Shown: positions 1-9,797 of the stretch, piece after piece
Numbering within the stretch: the first letter of the stretch is position 1
Layout of the letters: every line of letters begins with the position of its first letter
Assembly: GCF_028288185.1 (NCBI RefSeq)
Contig: NZ_JAQBOF010000040.1
Span: 186,001 to 250,000, forward strand
Source of the DNA: Mucilaginibacter sp.
GTDB lineage: Bacteria; Bacteroidota; Bacteroidia; Sphingobacteriales; Sphingobacteriaceae
Direction: 5' to 3'
Length of the DNA: 64,000 bases
Made by a program: the position numbers and the translations under genes
Notes under the pieces: model-generated
Database searches by the model: none
What the model saw: the letters and a program-made list of their open reading frames with translations, nothing else
Told to the model about the DNA's origin: nothing

Positions 1-9
1 ACCAACGAA

Positions 10-1198
10 ATGAAACATCTAATAACTTTTTTGCTTGTATGTTTTGGGACAACCGGATAGGCCCAAAAAGTAATTCATCATTTAGCGAGTACAGATCTTA
101 GTACATTAAATATACGGTTGCAAAAGCCCCTGAATGGACAGCATTGCTTAATAGAAGCTCGGGCTGGTTTGGAGGAGATGGTATTTTTACCATACCACTT
201 AATGGTAAAGAACACAAGCAAGCATCAGTAAATGACAAAGTGCTTTTTTTGTTTAGCGATAGTATGATTGGCAATATTCGGGATAATGTACTGATGCCCG
301 GTTCTAAAATGATTCACAACTCTGTAGCTGTTTTAAATGGTAATGAGGCAGATAGTAGAAAAATGAATTTTTATTGGGCAAAAGATAAAGAAGGAAAACC
401 CAAATCGATATTTATCCCCCAAACCCCTAAAACGGAAGCGGACGATTATTTCTGGCTGGGTGATGGTTTTGTAAACCAGGAATTGAATAACAATATTTAT
501 ATTTTGGGGTACCGTATAAGAAATACAGGCACGGGCGCTTTTGGATTTAAGGAAGTTGGTAACGTGCTAATAAAGATAGCATCTGAGGATAAGCCGCCGT
601 ATGCCAGGCAACAGAAAATGGATACGCCGTTTTATTTGATCGATAAGCAGGGTTATTGGGGTTCATTCGGCGCAGGTATTTATGTAAATACTAAACAAGC
701 CGGCGCCCCTAATCCGGATGGATATGTTACGTATATAGTGTTATCGGCAAATGGAAAAATTTATTAGTTGCCAGGGTGGTACCAAAGGATTTTGAACATT
801 ATGCCAAATGGAGTTATTGGGACGGAAACAACTGGACTAATGATGTTAAAAAAGCCGAGAAAGTAGCCGATTGGGTTTCTAATGAATTAAGCGTTACTTC
901 ATTACCCGATGGACGATACGCTTTGATATTTCAGATAGGAACCATGACCAAAGATATAGGCTTACGAATTGGAAAAACCCGGTATGGGCTATTTGGCCCT
1001 GCTATAAAGATATGGGATTGTAGTAAAGACCTCGCCAAAAAAACGTATATGGTTTATAATGCCAAGGCACATCCCAGCCTGTCAAAACCAGGCGAATTAT
1101 TAATATCCTATATAATATCAATTCGACCGAGTTTTTAAAAGACCTAAGCAAGGACCCAAACTTATATCGCCCCAGATTTATTAAGATAAAATTTAATT
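10..1198 (+). pseudogene. Degraded secreted protein, possibly DUF4185/DUF5005-like
   Basis: Signal peptide MKHLITFLLVCFGTTG is followed by an in-frame TAG. Similar reading continues in another frame (SNSSFSEYRS*YIKYTVAKAPEWTALLNRSSGWFGGDGIF), shifts again near 760 (ANGK/NLLVARVVPKDF) and again near 1112 (ISYNINSTEFLKDLSKDPNLYRPRFIKIKFN*). Confidence 0.7.
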
Positions 1199-1591
1199 AG
1201 ATATTATATTGTTACAGTAACATTATTGTGTTACAATTAGCTAAGTCATATTACATTTTACTTTTGTATTGATATTTTAATTTTATAACCCTAATTATAA
1301 AACTACCTGTCACTGATGAAGCACAATTATTAAGTGCTGATCAGAAATAAAGTTTAACGGTTTTGAGTCATACCTATCAGCCGGTAAATAAATAAACACA
1401 ACAGCTATTGCTTATAATAATCTCTTTTTGCGGACTTATTTAATAAAGTAATGTTCGACAAGCAAAAACTTCAATAATTTAATTATTCTCCCCTTAATTT
1501 ATTAAATATTGAAGCCCTGGGCTATCAGAAAAATATATTTTTCTTTTAAAACCATACGCATTTTTTACACCTAACCAAACAATATCGCCTT

Positions 1592-3175
1592 ATGAAACAA
1601 CATTATTTATTTTATGGATTGCTGATTGCAATGGTTGTGATCGGTTGCAAAAAAAATAATACCGGAATATCAAATACAAATCCCAATTCAAACGGGGTGG
1701 GAAATAAACCTAAAGTACCCATATTATCAACAACGCCTCAATTAATTAATTTCAAGATTAATGGAGCCAATTGCGCTTACGACTCAATCACTAACGCGTA
1801 TTATTATCCTGTACCTATCGGAGCATCATTATCTACCTATACGATAAATTTTGATACTACCGCTGCCAAAGCTATATTAATTAATAATATACGTACCAAA
1901 GACGGTGCAACTGTAAACTATGAACTTAAAACCAATCAACAGGTAGAGATTAAGGCACTTAGCAGCCTTAATGATGTCACAACCTATAATCTTATTGTTA
2001 CCGGATTGCCAATTGTTACGCTAAGTACAAATAGGACTATCCAGGACGCTGATGTAAAAGCCTCATTCAATTTGGTTGATCCAGATTACCAGGCGCAAAA
2101 CAGTAAACTGCAAATATCATCTAATATTAATATTGCTATCAGAGGAGCTACATCACGCGGCTATCCTAAACTTTCGTATGCGGTGCATATAGTAGATGCG
2201 GCAGGTAATGATAGCAATGTTTCATTACTCGGCCTGCGTAATGATAATAGCTGGATATTGGATGCTATGTACATTGACAGAGGCCGTATGCGTAACAGGC
2301 TATGTACAGATATATGGAACAGCTTTAATAATGTACCCTATATAGCCAATGAGCCAACTGCACTTAATGGTACCCGCGGATATATGAGCGAAGTGTTTTT
2401 AAATAACAAATACCTTGGTGTTTATTGCCTTACCGAAAAGCTTGACCGCAAGCAACTACAAATAAAGAAACAATATGGCAATATGTACAAGGCCGACAAC
2501 TGGACCAATGAAACCGATTTCACAGGGGTGTCTGCTTTTAGCAATCTAAGTAAAACCTGGGGTGGCTGGGAATTAGCGTATCCGGATCTTGGAGATACAC
2601 CGGCACCAGATTGGGGATATTTATACAATGAGGTTAACTTCATTAAAACTGCAACCGATGATGACTTTACCAATCAAATTAAAAGCAGGGTAGATATTAA
2701 CAATATGGTGGATTTTTTAATTTTTGTTAATATTATCAGAGGGACGGACAATGATAATAAAAACACTTTTTTTAGTTTTTATGATTCTCGCAGCGCAAAC
2801 GCCTTTTTTTACTCGCCCTGGGATATGGACAGCACCATGGGAGGAAATGCGGCCGGTATCCATACAGATAACACGATTATTGGAACCACAGATAACTATC
2901 TCTTAGATCGCTTGCTTAATCTAAACGTCGGTAATTTTAAAGGACTAATAAAGGCGCGATGGAATGTGCTTAAAACCAATCAGCTAAGTAAAGCTACGGT
3001 AAGTGCACGTATAGAAGCTTATAGAAAGATATTAGTTAATACAAACGCATTTGCACGCGAAAGATCAATATGGCCTGGTAGTGTAGACCCTAGTCTTACT
3101 GACGAAACCTCTTTTATGACCAATTGGTATAGTTTACAATATGATTTGGTTGATAGTTATATTAACGGGTTGTAA
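1592..3175 (+). CDS. CotH kinase family lipoprotein
   Basis: Lipobox-like signal (AMVVIGCKK). CotH-like motifs: RGATSRGYPKLSYAVHI, LRNDNSWILDAMYIDRGRMRN, YLGVYCLTEKLDRKQL, FFYSPWDMDSTMGG. Confidence 0.8.
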   Translation: MKQHYLFYGLLIAMVVIGCKKNNTGISNTNPNSNGVGNKPKVPILSTTPQLINFKINGANCAYDSITNAYYYPVPIGASLSTYTINFDTTAAKAILINNIRTKDGATVNYELKTNQQVEIKALSSLNDVTTYNLIVTGLPIVTLSTNRTIQDADVKASFNLVDPDYQAQNSKLQISSNINIAIRGATSRGYPKLSYAVHIVDAAGNDSNVSLLGLRNDNSWILDAMYIDRGRMRNRLCTDIWNSFNNVPYIANEPTALNGTRGYMSEVFLNNKYLGVYCLTEKLDRKQLQIKKQYGNMYKADNWTNETDFTGVSAFSNLSKTWGGWELAYPDLGDTPAPDWGYLYNEVNFIKTATDDDFTNQIKSRVDINNMVDFLIFVNIIRGTDNDNKNTFFSFYDSRSANAFFYSPWDMDSTMGGNAAGIHTDNTIIGTTDNYLLDRLLNLNVGNFKGLIKARWNVLKTNQLSKATVSARIEAYRKILVNTNAFARERSIWPGSVDPSLTDETSFMTNWYSLQYDLVDSYINGL

Positions 3176-3260
3176 TTAAGCTTTACAGGTTGTATAATTT
3201 TAGCTTATATTGGTAGCGTCCAATCAGTTTCATTGGCCGACCTTTATAAACCGTACTATA

Positions 3261-4562
3261 ATGAAAAATTTAAAATTAGCCCTTTTAGGGTGCTTATTAA
3301 TATTAGCGATAAACATAAGTAATGCCCAAAACAGACACAATAAAACCACCTTATATCCATCTTATAAAGGATTAATAATGGCCGGTTATCAAGGATGGTT
3401 CAGGGCCGCCGGTGACGGCACAAAGGCCACCCGATATTCCTACGGTAATGAACAACGATCTGGCCTTGATATGTGGCCTGATGTAACCGAATACGAGAAA
3501 ACTTACGAAACACCTTTTAAGTTAACTAATGGGCAAGCAGCCCGATTTTTTAGTTCGGCAGATAAAAGCACTACCGACCTGCATTTTAAATGGATGCAGC
3601 AATATGGTGTTGACGGCGTATTTATGCAACGTTTTTTTGGAGAAACCAAAAATAAAAAACATGATAGCGAGTCGGTAGCTATTATTAAAAACGCGTTTGA
3701 GGCAGCTTCAAAATACAAAAGAGCTATTGCTGTAATGTATGATCTGTCAGGCTTGAGCGCCAAAGGCGAGGATTGCTCATCAATTATTGAAGATTGGAAA
3801 TACCTGGTAGATCAGCTTAAAGTAACTAACCAGGAGGGCGCTAAAACCTACCTGCATCATAACGGTAAACCAATTGTGGCCATCTGGGGTGTAGGCTTTC
3901 CCGATAGATCCTACAATACACGCAATATTGGTTTAGAAAGGGTAATAGACTTTTTAAAGAATGATCCTGTGTATGGTGGTTGTGCCGTTATGCTTGGTGT
4001 ACCCAATTCCTGGCGCACACTGCGCGCCGATTGCCTGCCTGACCCCTATCTGCATGAAATAATAAAGCAATGTGATATTGTACTGCCGTGGAGCGTGCAA
4101 CGGTATTCGCCTTTATTGCATAATGATATGGATCGCTATCGCGATGATGTAATAGATGATATTAAATGGTGCCGCGATAATAAGATCGACTACGTACCTT
4201 GCGTATATCCGGGTTTTAGCTGGCATAATTTGAGTAGATATGAGTTTCCGGATGATATAAAACCTGTAGGTTCTATCCCGCGGGAAGGCGGACGTTTTTA
4301 CTGGCAAATGCTATCGACCGCTATGTCGGCAGGTGCATCAATGATTTATGTGGCTATGTTTGATGAGGTTAACGAAGGTACTGCTATATTTAAAGTTACG
4401 GATAATCCGCCGGTGCCTGCCGCCAGCACCGGAACCGCATTTACCAATCTTGACGGTAAACCATCCGATACTTATTTATGGCTCACTGGCGAGGCGGGGA
4501 AGATGCTAAGAAAAGAGAAGCCATTGGTATTGAAAATGCCTGAACGCGATGCTCAAAAATAA
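3261..4562 (+). CDS. Glycoside hydrolase family 71/99-like secreted protein
   Basis: Signal peptide MKNLKLALLGCLLILAINISNAQ from the internal Met. GLIMAGYQGWFRAAGDG...FKWMQQYGVDGVFMQRFF is typical of the GH71/99-like fold. Confidence 0.75.
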   Translation: MKNLKLALLGCLLILAINISNAQNRHNKTTLYPSYKGLIMAGYQGWFRAAGDGTKATRYSYGNEQRSGLDMWPDVTEYEKTYETPFKLTNGQAARFFSSADKSTTDLHFKWMQQYGVDGVFMQRFFGETKNKKHDSESVAIIKNAFEAASKYKRAIAVMYDLSGLSAKGEDCSSIIEDWKYLVDQLKVTNQEGAKTYLHHNGKPIVAIWGVGFPDRSYNTRNIGLERVIDFLKNDPVYGGCAVMLGVPNSWRTLRADCLPDPYLHEIIKQCDIVLPWSVQRYSPLLHNDMDRYRDDVIDDIKWCRDNKIDYVPCVYPGFSWHNLSRYEFPDDIKPVGSIPREGGRFYWQMLSTAMSAGASMIYVAMFDEVNEGTAIFKVTDNPPVPAASTGTAFTNLDGKPSDTYLWLTGEAGKMLRKEKPLVLKMPERDAQK

Positions 4563-4576
4563 TCGCCTGCCGTAAA

Positions 4577-5482
4577 ATGCTGCGAAACTATTTTAAATAT
4601 CTTAATGTAACGCCAACCGAAGAACGGTGGGGCATTTATATTACAACCACAGGATATTCTAAAATTGAGCCGAATGATAATTACCCTAACCAGGAGCATC
4701 CGCAAAGTCATCAGCTAACCTGGAACAGGGGACGCATTTTAAATGATTTTTATGTTGTTTTTATTTCGAAGGGGAAAGGTGTCTACGGATCTGCCTTAAC
4801 AAAACCATCAGAAATAGTTGCCGGTACCTGCTTTTTTCTTTACCCCGGCGTTTGGCACCGCTACAAGCCTGACCCAAAATCTGGCTGGGAAGAATATTGG
4901 GTAGGCTTTAATGGATTTTACGTTAAACAACTAATGGAGAATGGCTTTTTTGATAAGCAAAGCCCTGTTGTTAACGTAGGCCTGAATAAGGATATATTGA
5001 TTCTCTTTAGAGAGCTAATTGAAACTGTTCAGGCTTCATTGACGGGCTACCCACAGCAAGTTGCCGGCATTACCTTGCGGATATTAGGGCTGATTAACGA
5101 GATTACCCAGCATCATGAATACAATAATGATCCGGTCGGTAAATTAATAGCAAAGGCCAAATTCATTATCCAGGAGTCTTTTGAAAATACATTAGATATG
5201 GAAAGGCTGGCAAAAGAACTGCCTATGGGCTATTCCTCTTTTCGCAAGGCGTTTAAACAGATCACCGGCGAATCGCCAAATCAATATCATTTAAACTTGC
5301 GGCTTAATCGGGCAAAAGATCTGCTAACAACCACTGCGTTAAATATTAATGAAATAGCAGATCAAACCGGTTTCGAGTCGGTGTTTTATTTCTCTAAACT
5401 ATTTAAAAAAAAGAACGGCGTGTCGCCCAGATCTTATCGTAATACCGAAGAAAGCATTAACGGTATTGATGATACCGCTTAA
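4577..5482 (+). CDS. AraC family transcriptional regulator
   Basis: N-terminal cupin-like sensor; C-terminal double HTH (LDMERLAKELPMGYSSFRKAFKQITGESPNQYHLNLRLNRAKDLL...FESVFYFSKLFKKKNGVSPRSYR). Confidence 0.9.
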   Translation: MLRNYFKYLNVTPTEERWGIYITTTGYSKIEPNDNYPNQEHPQSHQLTWNRGRILNDFYVVFISKGKGVYGSALTKPSEIVAGTCFFLYPGVWHRYKPDPKSGWEEYWVGFNGFYVKQLMENGFFDKQSPVVNVGLNKDILILFRELIETVQASLTGYPQQVAGITLRILGLINEITQHHEYNNDPVGKLIAKAKFIIQESFENTLDMERLAKELPMGYSSFRKAFKQITGESPNQYHLNLRLNRAKDLLTTTALNINEIADQTGFESVFYFSKLFKKKNGVSPRSYRNTEESINGIDDTA

Positions 5483-6278
5483 TAAGCAAATCCTTCATAA
5501 AACAGTTAATAGCAAACAGATTGGCTAATGGCTTGTCGCTATAGGGTGCCTTTGGCATGTATGGCTCTGGCCCAAACTCGGTTGTAATTGGTAGTATCTC
5601 CCGGCCTGATTTTGCATTTGCTGCCACTATGCTGTCCCACCAGGCAAGAAAATTATCTAAAGCATACTTCCACTCGGGTGCCGCCGGGTCTGTCACTTGC
5701 GGTCCCTCTTCAAACCCAACTCGTGCATGAATATGTATACTGCGGTTTATAGCTTCGTCAACAATATCTTTAAAATTTTCCAGCATGCTTTCTGTAACGC
5801 ATACCCAATGCGATAGATCGGCAGTTATTTTAAAATCTGGGCGCAGTTTAAAAACCTCGTTAGTGATTTGGGGTGAGTAGCCCAAACGACCTCTATGCGT
5901 TTCATGCGCTACCGCGATACTCATTTTTGCGGAAAACTCGGCAGCGGCATCCACCAATTCCAGGTTTTGTTCTAAAGAGAAATAGTCTTTGCCAGTATGC
6001 GAATTGATGAGTAGCGGGCCGGGTTCCACACATTCATAAAGCTCTTTAATAAATGAGGACTTGAAATCTTTAAATGTACTGCCCTCTGCACGGTGCTGGT
6101 GGGTTACGATATGCATTTCATGCTGCTGTAAATAATCAAACAACATTCGCTTATCCTTAGCATCCAATGGTATCCAGGTATCTACGCCATCATAACCCGC
6201 GTTCTTAATTTTAGAAAGAAATGTTGCCATATCCAAATGCTCATGCCCCCACTGCGGACTAAGTATTTTTATTTCCAT
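5457..6278 (-). CDS. Sugar phosphate isomerase/epimerase-like TIM barrel protein
   Basis: NAGYDGVDTWIP..., AHETHRGR, DLSHWV, HARVGFEEGPQV; AP_endonuc_2/xylose isomerase-like fold pattern. Confidence 0.7.
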   Translation of the reverse strand: MEIKILSPQWGHEHLDMATFLSKIKNAGYDGVDTWIPLDAKDKRMLFDYLQQHEMHIVTHQHRAEGSTFKDFKSSFIKELYECVEPGPLLINSHTGKDYFSLEQNLELVDAAAEFSAKMSIAVAHETHRGRLGYSPQITNEVFKLRPDFKITADLSHWVCVTESMLENFKDIVDEAINRSIHIHARVGFEEGPQVTDPAAPEWKYALDNFLAWWDSIVAANAKSGREILPITTEFGPEPYMPKAPYSDKPLANLFAINCFMKDLLIKRYHQYR

Positions 6279-8767
6279 TTGATCAAAAATTTAGTGATCG
6301 AGGAGCAAACTTTTGAAACGGAACAAGAACCATCAGCTTTTACTTTTACAGACTGTGCTTTATTGTTCACCCATAACTGATGAACCGACCCCGGCTGCAA
6401 ACCCGTAACTGTAAATTGATATTTATTGGGCGACGTAATCGTCCATGAGATCTGTTTTTCATCCCACTCATTAATATCCGTATCAATAAGTTTGTTTGAA
6501 GCAGCATTAACCTGCAGTAAATTACTGTCCTGGTTATGATGATAGTAGGTTAATTTATTGCCTGCCCTGGATGCACCAAAAGCTTCATTACTTTTAACCG
6601 AAAAAGTATTGGTACGCATTACATAATCATTCACACTTAATTTAAGCTGATAAACTGTGTCGCGAAGGGTGTAATTAAACTCGGTTCCATTTAAGCTACT
6701 ACTCAAGTTGGGTTCTAATCCCATCCTGTTCCATTTTGGACGAATACCGTAAATGTCTCTGTAAAGCGCCGTTATGGTAGTACATATCCCAGCCAGTATA
6801 TCATCGCCTTGCCCTAATTGCGTAACCCTGCTATAGCGTTGCGATGATAAGCCATCTTTTTTATACTGTTCAAGAATGTTATTGATATATTTTAGCGCGA
6901 TACTTTTGTCGTATCCTACATAAGCCCTTATGCCCAGGTAGCCCCAGGTAGGGAATATATCACCATTCTCATATCGCGGAAATGGCCAGTTGCCCCCCTG
7001 TACTTCTTCTCTTTTAAAAGAATCAAAACATAACGGCCAATGGAACAGATTCTCGGCTTTGACTCGTTGTTCTATTTGGTCGAGTATCAAGGCTATCCGT
7101 TTGGGGTCATCGCATATACCAAAAGCAATTGCTGCAAAGTTTACCGGTGTTACCAAATTGTCACCATGTATTGATCCATCTTTGTCACGCCAATACACAT
7201 ATTGCTTTTTAGCTGCCGACCAAAATCCGCCTTTTTCAATCGGTTTATTAAAAGCAGTTTTAAGCCGCAATGCAATAGCCGAATAGTAAGCCGCTTTTGG
7301 TTGATTGCCCATTATCTTTTCACAGTCGGCCCAATGATTTAAGGCTTCATACATTTGAGCGTTAACAAATGCGTTTTCATAGCTGGCATAAACAACATCT
7401 ATCCAGTCGCTGGCTTTATGTTCGGCAATATTGTTGTTTACCATTTCAAATATGCCATTGTTATTGGCATCGCGCTTAATCAACCAGTCGAGCGCTTTTT
7501 CACAACTTATTTGGTGAGATCTGAGCCAGGCTACATCGCCCGTAATATCAAATTGCTCACTGGCATTTATCACGTACCCGGTTTGCGAGTCTACCGTATA
7601 CCCCCAAACAGTTTCATAATAGCCTGTTTTAGCGTTGTAGGTGCCTGGTATCTCATCGCCCGGCACATTATGCCAGCGCGATAAAACGCGCCCGTCAGGC
7701 AGCATGGCCTGATCGCGCTCCTGGTTAAGCGTTGACGACATGTTGCGGGTATAATTTTGATCATCCACCGCCAAGCCAATCTGGGCGAAAAATGGCTCAT
7801 GCAGGCACTTCCAATTGCTTGTCCAGCCGTTTGCACCTATAATATTATTGTCTACCACGCCATAGCGCCCGGTAGTATTTAGCAATTCGCGTACGGCATC
7901 CGCATCAATGCCGGTAAGTTTACCTCTTGAATATTTAACAAAATAGTTTACATACTGCAATACAAAATGTGCGGTAACTGTTTCTTTCTTTACCTCAAAA
8001 GGAGCAAATACATTGGCCCGCCTACCTACAAATCTGCTTAAATTATATCGCTGTTGTAAAGGCGTGCTGGTTACTAATTGTGTGCATGTAAATTCATTCT
8101 TCGGACTGTGCGAGTATTTAGTGGCAATAGCATTGTCATCATCCGTTTTCGCATTAATACTCAACGCATTGCCCGATTTGGCGTTCCAGAAAGTCACACC
8201 GCCGGTATGTACACCGTAGGTATCATTTACCTGTTTTAGATATTTGCACCAAACCATCCCGCCATTATCAATAATACCACCTTTCCAAACGGAGAGGTCA
8301 GCAAAGTTCCATTTTGGGAAAGATATATCTTCCAGTTGGTCATCCTGGTTATATGCACGGGTAATATCCCATGTTATTTTATTGCCATCCAGTTTAAAGC
8401 CCCAGGTTTCTTTAATGCCGATAGTACTATCACCATAATTTATGCCTTTTAACGTAACGCCATTGATTGTCTCAATTACTTGTACATTATTTATATGATC
8501 GCCAGACGAAAACGTGGCGCTTTTAGTTTGCACACCGCTATATATGCCCGAAGGGGATAAAGTATTATTCCCTTTTATGTTTAACTGTTTAATGATACAA
8601 CCTGATGAATAATCTATTACTATAGCCAGGCTTTTATCGGGCGTGGTTATGGTAATTGTTTTGGTGGAACGATTATGGCTTATGTTTTTGTTTATAGCGG
8701 ATGAAAAGCTTACCTGCTGTAAAAGCAACAATAGGATAAAAAGACCAGGCAGGATTTTTTTGGTCAT
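6269..8767 (-). CDS. Secreted (alpha/alpha)6-toroid glycoside hydrolase-like protein
   Basis: Signal peptide. Toroid-like central region (YETVWGYTVDSQTGYVINASEQFDITGDVAWLRSH, DWIDVVYASYENAFVNAQMYEAL, GNWPFPRYENGDIFPTWGYLGIRAYVGY). Confidence 0.65.
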   Translation of the reverse strand: MTKKILPGLFILLLLLQQVSFSSAINKNISHNRSTKTITITTPDKSLAIVIDYSSGCIIKQLNIKGNNTLSPSGIYSGVQTKSATFSSGDHINNVQVIETINGVTLKGINYGDSTIGIKETWGFKLDGNKITWDITRAYNQDDQLEDISFPKWNFADLSVWKGGIIDNGGMVWCKYLKQVNDTYGVHTGGVTFWNAKSGNALSINAKTDDDNAIATKYSHSPKNEFTCTQLVTSTPLQQRYNLSRFVGRRANVFAPFEVKKETVTAHFVLQYVNYFVKYSRGKLTGIDADAVRELLNTTGRYGVVDNNIIGANGWTSNWKCLHEPFFAQIGLAVDDQNYTRNMSSTLNQERDQAMLPDGRVLSRWHNVPGDEIPGTYNAKTGYYETVWGYTVDSQTGYVINASEQFDITGDVAWLRSHQISCEKALDWLIKRDANNNGIFEMVNNNIAEHKASDWIDVVYASYENAFVNAQMYEALNHWADCEKIMGNQPKAAYYSAIALRLKTAFNKPIEKGGFWSAAKKQYVYWRDKDGSIHGDNLVTPVNFAAIAFGICDDPKRIALILDQIEQRVKAENLFHWPLCFDSFKREEVQGGNWPFPRYENGDIFPTWGYLGIRAYVGYDKSIALKYINNILEQYKKDGLSSQRYSRVTQLGQGDDILAGICTTITALYRDIYGIRPKWNRMGLEPNLSSSLNGTEFNYTLRDTVYQLKLSVNDYVMRTNTFSVKSNEAFGASRAGNKLTYYHHNQDSNLLQVNAASNKLIDTDINEWDEKQISWTITSPNKYQFTVTGLQPGSVHQLWVNNKAQSVKVKADGSCSVSKVCSSITKFLIKWK

Positions 8768-8771
8768 AATG

Positions 8772-9584
8772 TTAAATGCTTGTGTAGATCAATGGTGTAA
8801 GCTCGTTATTATTTAACAGGTCGCCAACTTTTAAACGCGATACTTCTTCATCACTTAAAATATTTTGTGTGCCGTTAAAGGTATTGCCATCGGGCATATA
8901 GGCGCAGGTCATTGCGCGCCGGTAGCCGGGTGTCATATTAGGGTGTGCGCCATGTATGGTAAGGCCGTTATGGAAAGAGCAACTGCCGGCTTTCATGGGC
9001 GCGGCAAATGATTTGCTTGCTTTAAATTCAGGATATGTAGTAAATATAGCGCCCATGTTTTTGCCAATACCCGGATTCTCAAACGTAGTTGTATGGCAAG
9101 AGCCGGGAATAAAAAACAAGCAGCCGTTCTCATAAGTAGCATCATCCAACGCAACCCAAATAGACAAGGCTCTTCGATCGCTGAACGACCAGTACGGCGT
9201 ATCTAAATGCCATGATGTTGGGTTTGCCCATGGTTTTTTAATTAAAGCCTGGTCATGCCATATGCGTATACCGTCCGAGCCGGATAATTGGGCCGCCATT
9301 TTACCCAAGCGCTCATCCAACATTATCTGTTTCATTTTTTCATTATCCTGCCAAAGATTAATTAGCTGATCAAATACGTTGTCGTAATATGATTTATCGG
9401 TGTCATCGCCTTTACCATACACTTCTTTTCTGTCTGGCAGTTTATTCCCGTTTCGCTTGGCGATGGCTTCGTTAAGCGCTTCGCGCCAAAACGCCAGCTC
9501 ATCAGCCGATAAAAAATCTTCAACAACTAAAAATCCGTCTTGCCGGTATTGTGCAATAGCTTGCGCCGATAATTCATTTTTCAT
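8772..9584 (-). CDS. Phytanoyl-CoA dioxygenase (PhyH) family protein
   Basis: [59 protein letters not shown]-like motif, [17 protein letters not shown]. Confidence 0.85.
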   Translation of the reverse strand: [270 protein letters not shown]

Positions 9585-9797
9585 TTGGAATACAATTGGT
9601 TATCCAAAATTATTGTAAATGAGTCTTTGGTGTAAGTACAATTTACTCTTTTTTTTGTACTTTTTGATATATCATGCAGATTTGTAAGACCTAAATTCTT
9701 ATTGAATTTTAATACTTATTATCAAATACTAGAATTTTGGTTTTTTGAATTAACTTGCAGATATAAACCTAAGCCAATCTATCTAAACCTGTGAGCT

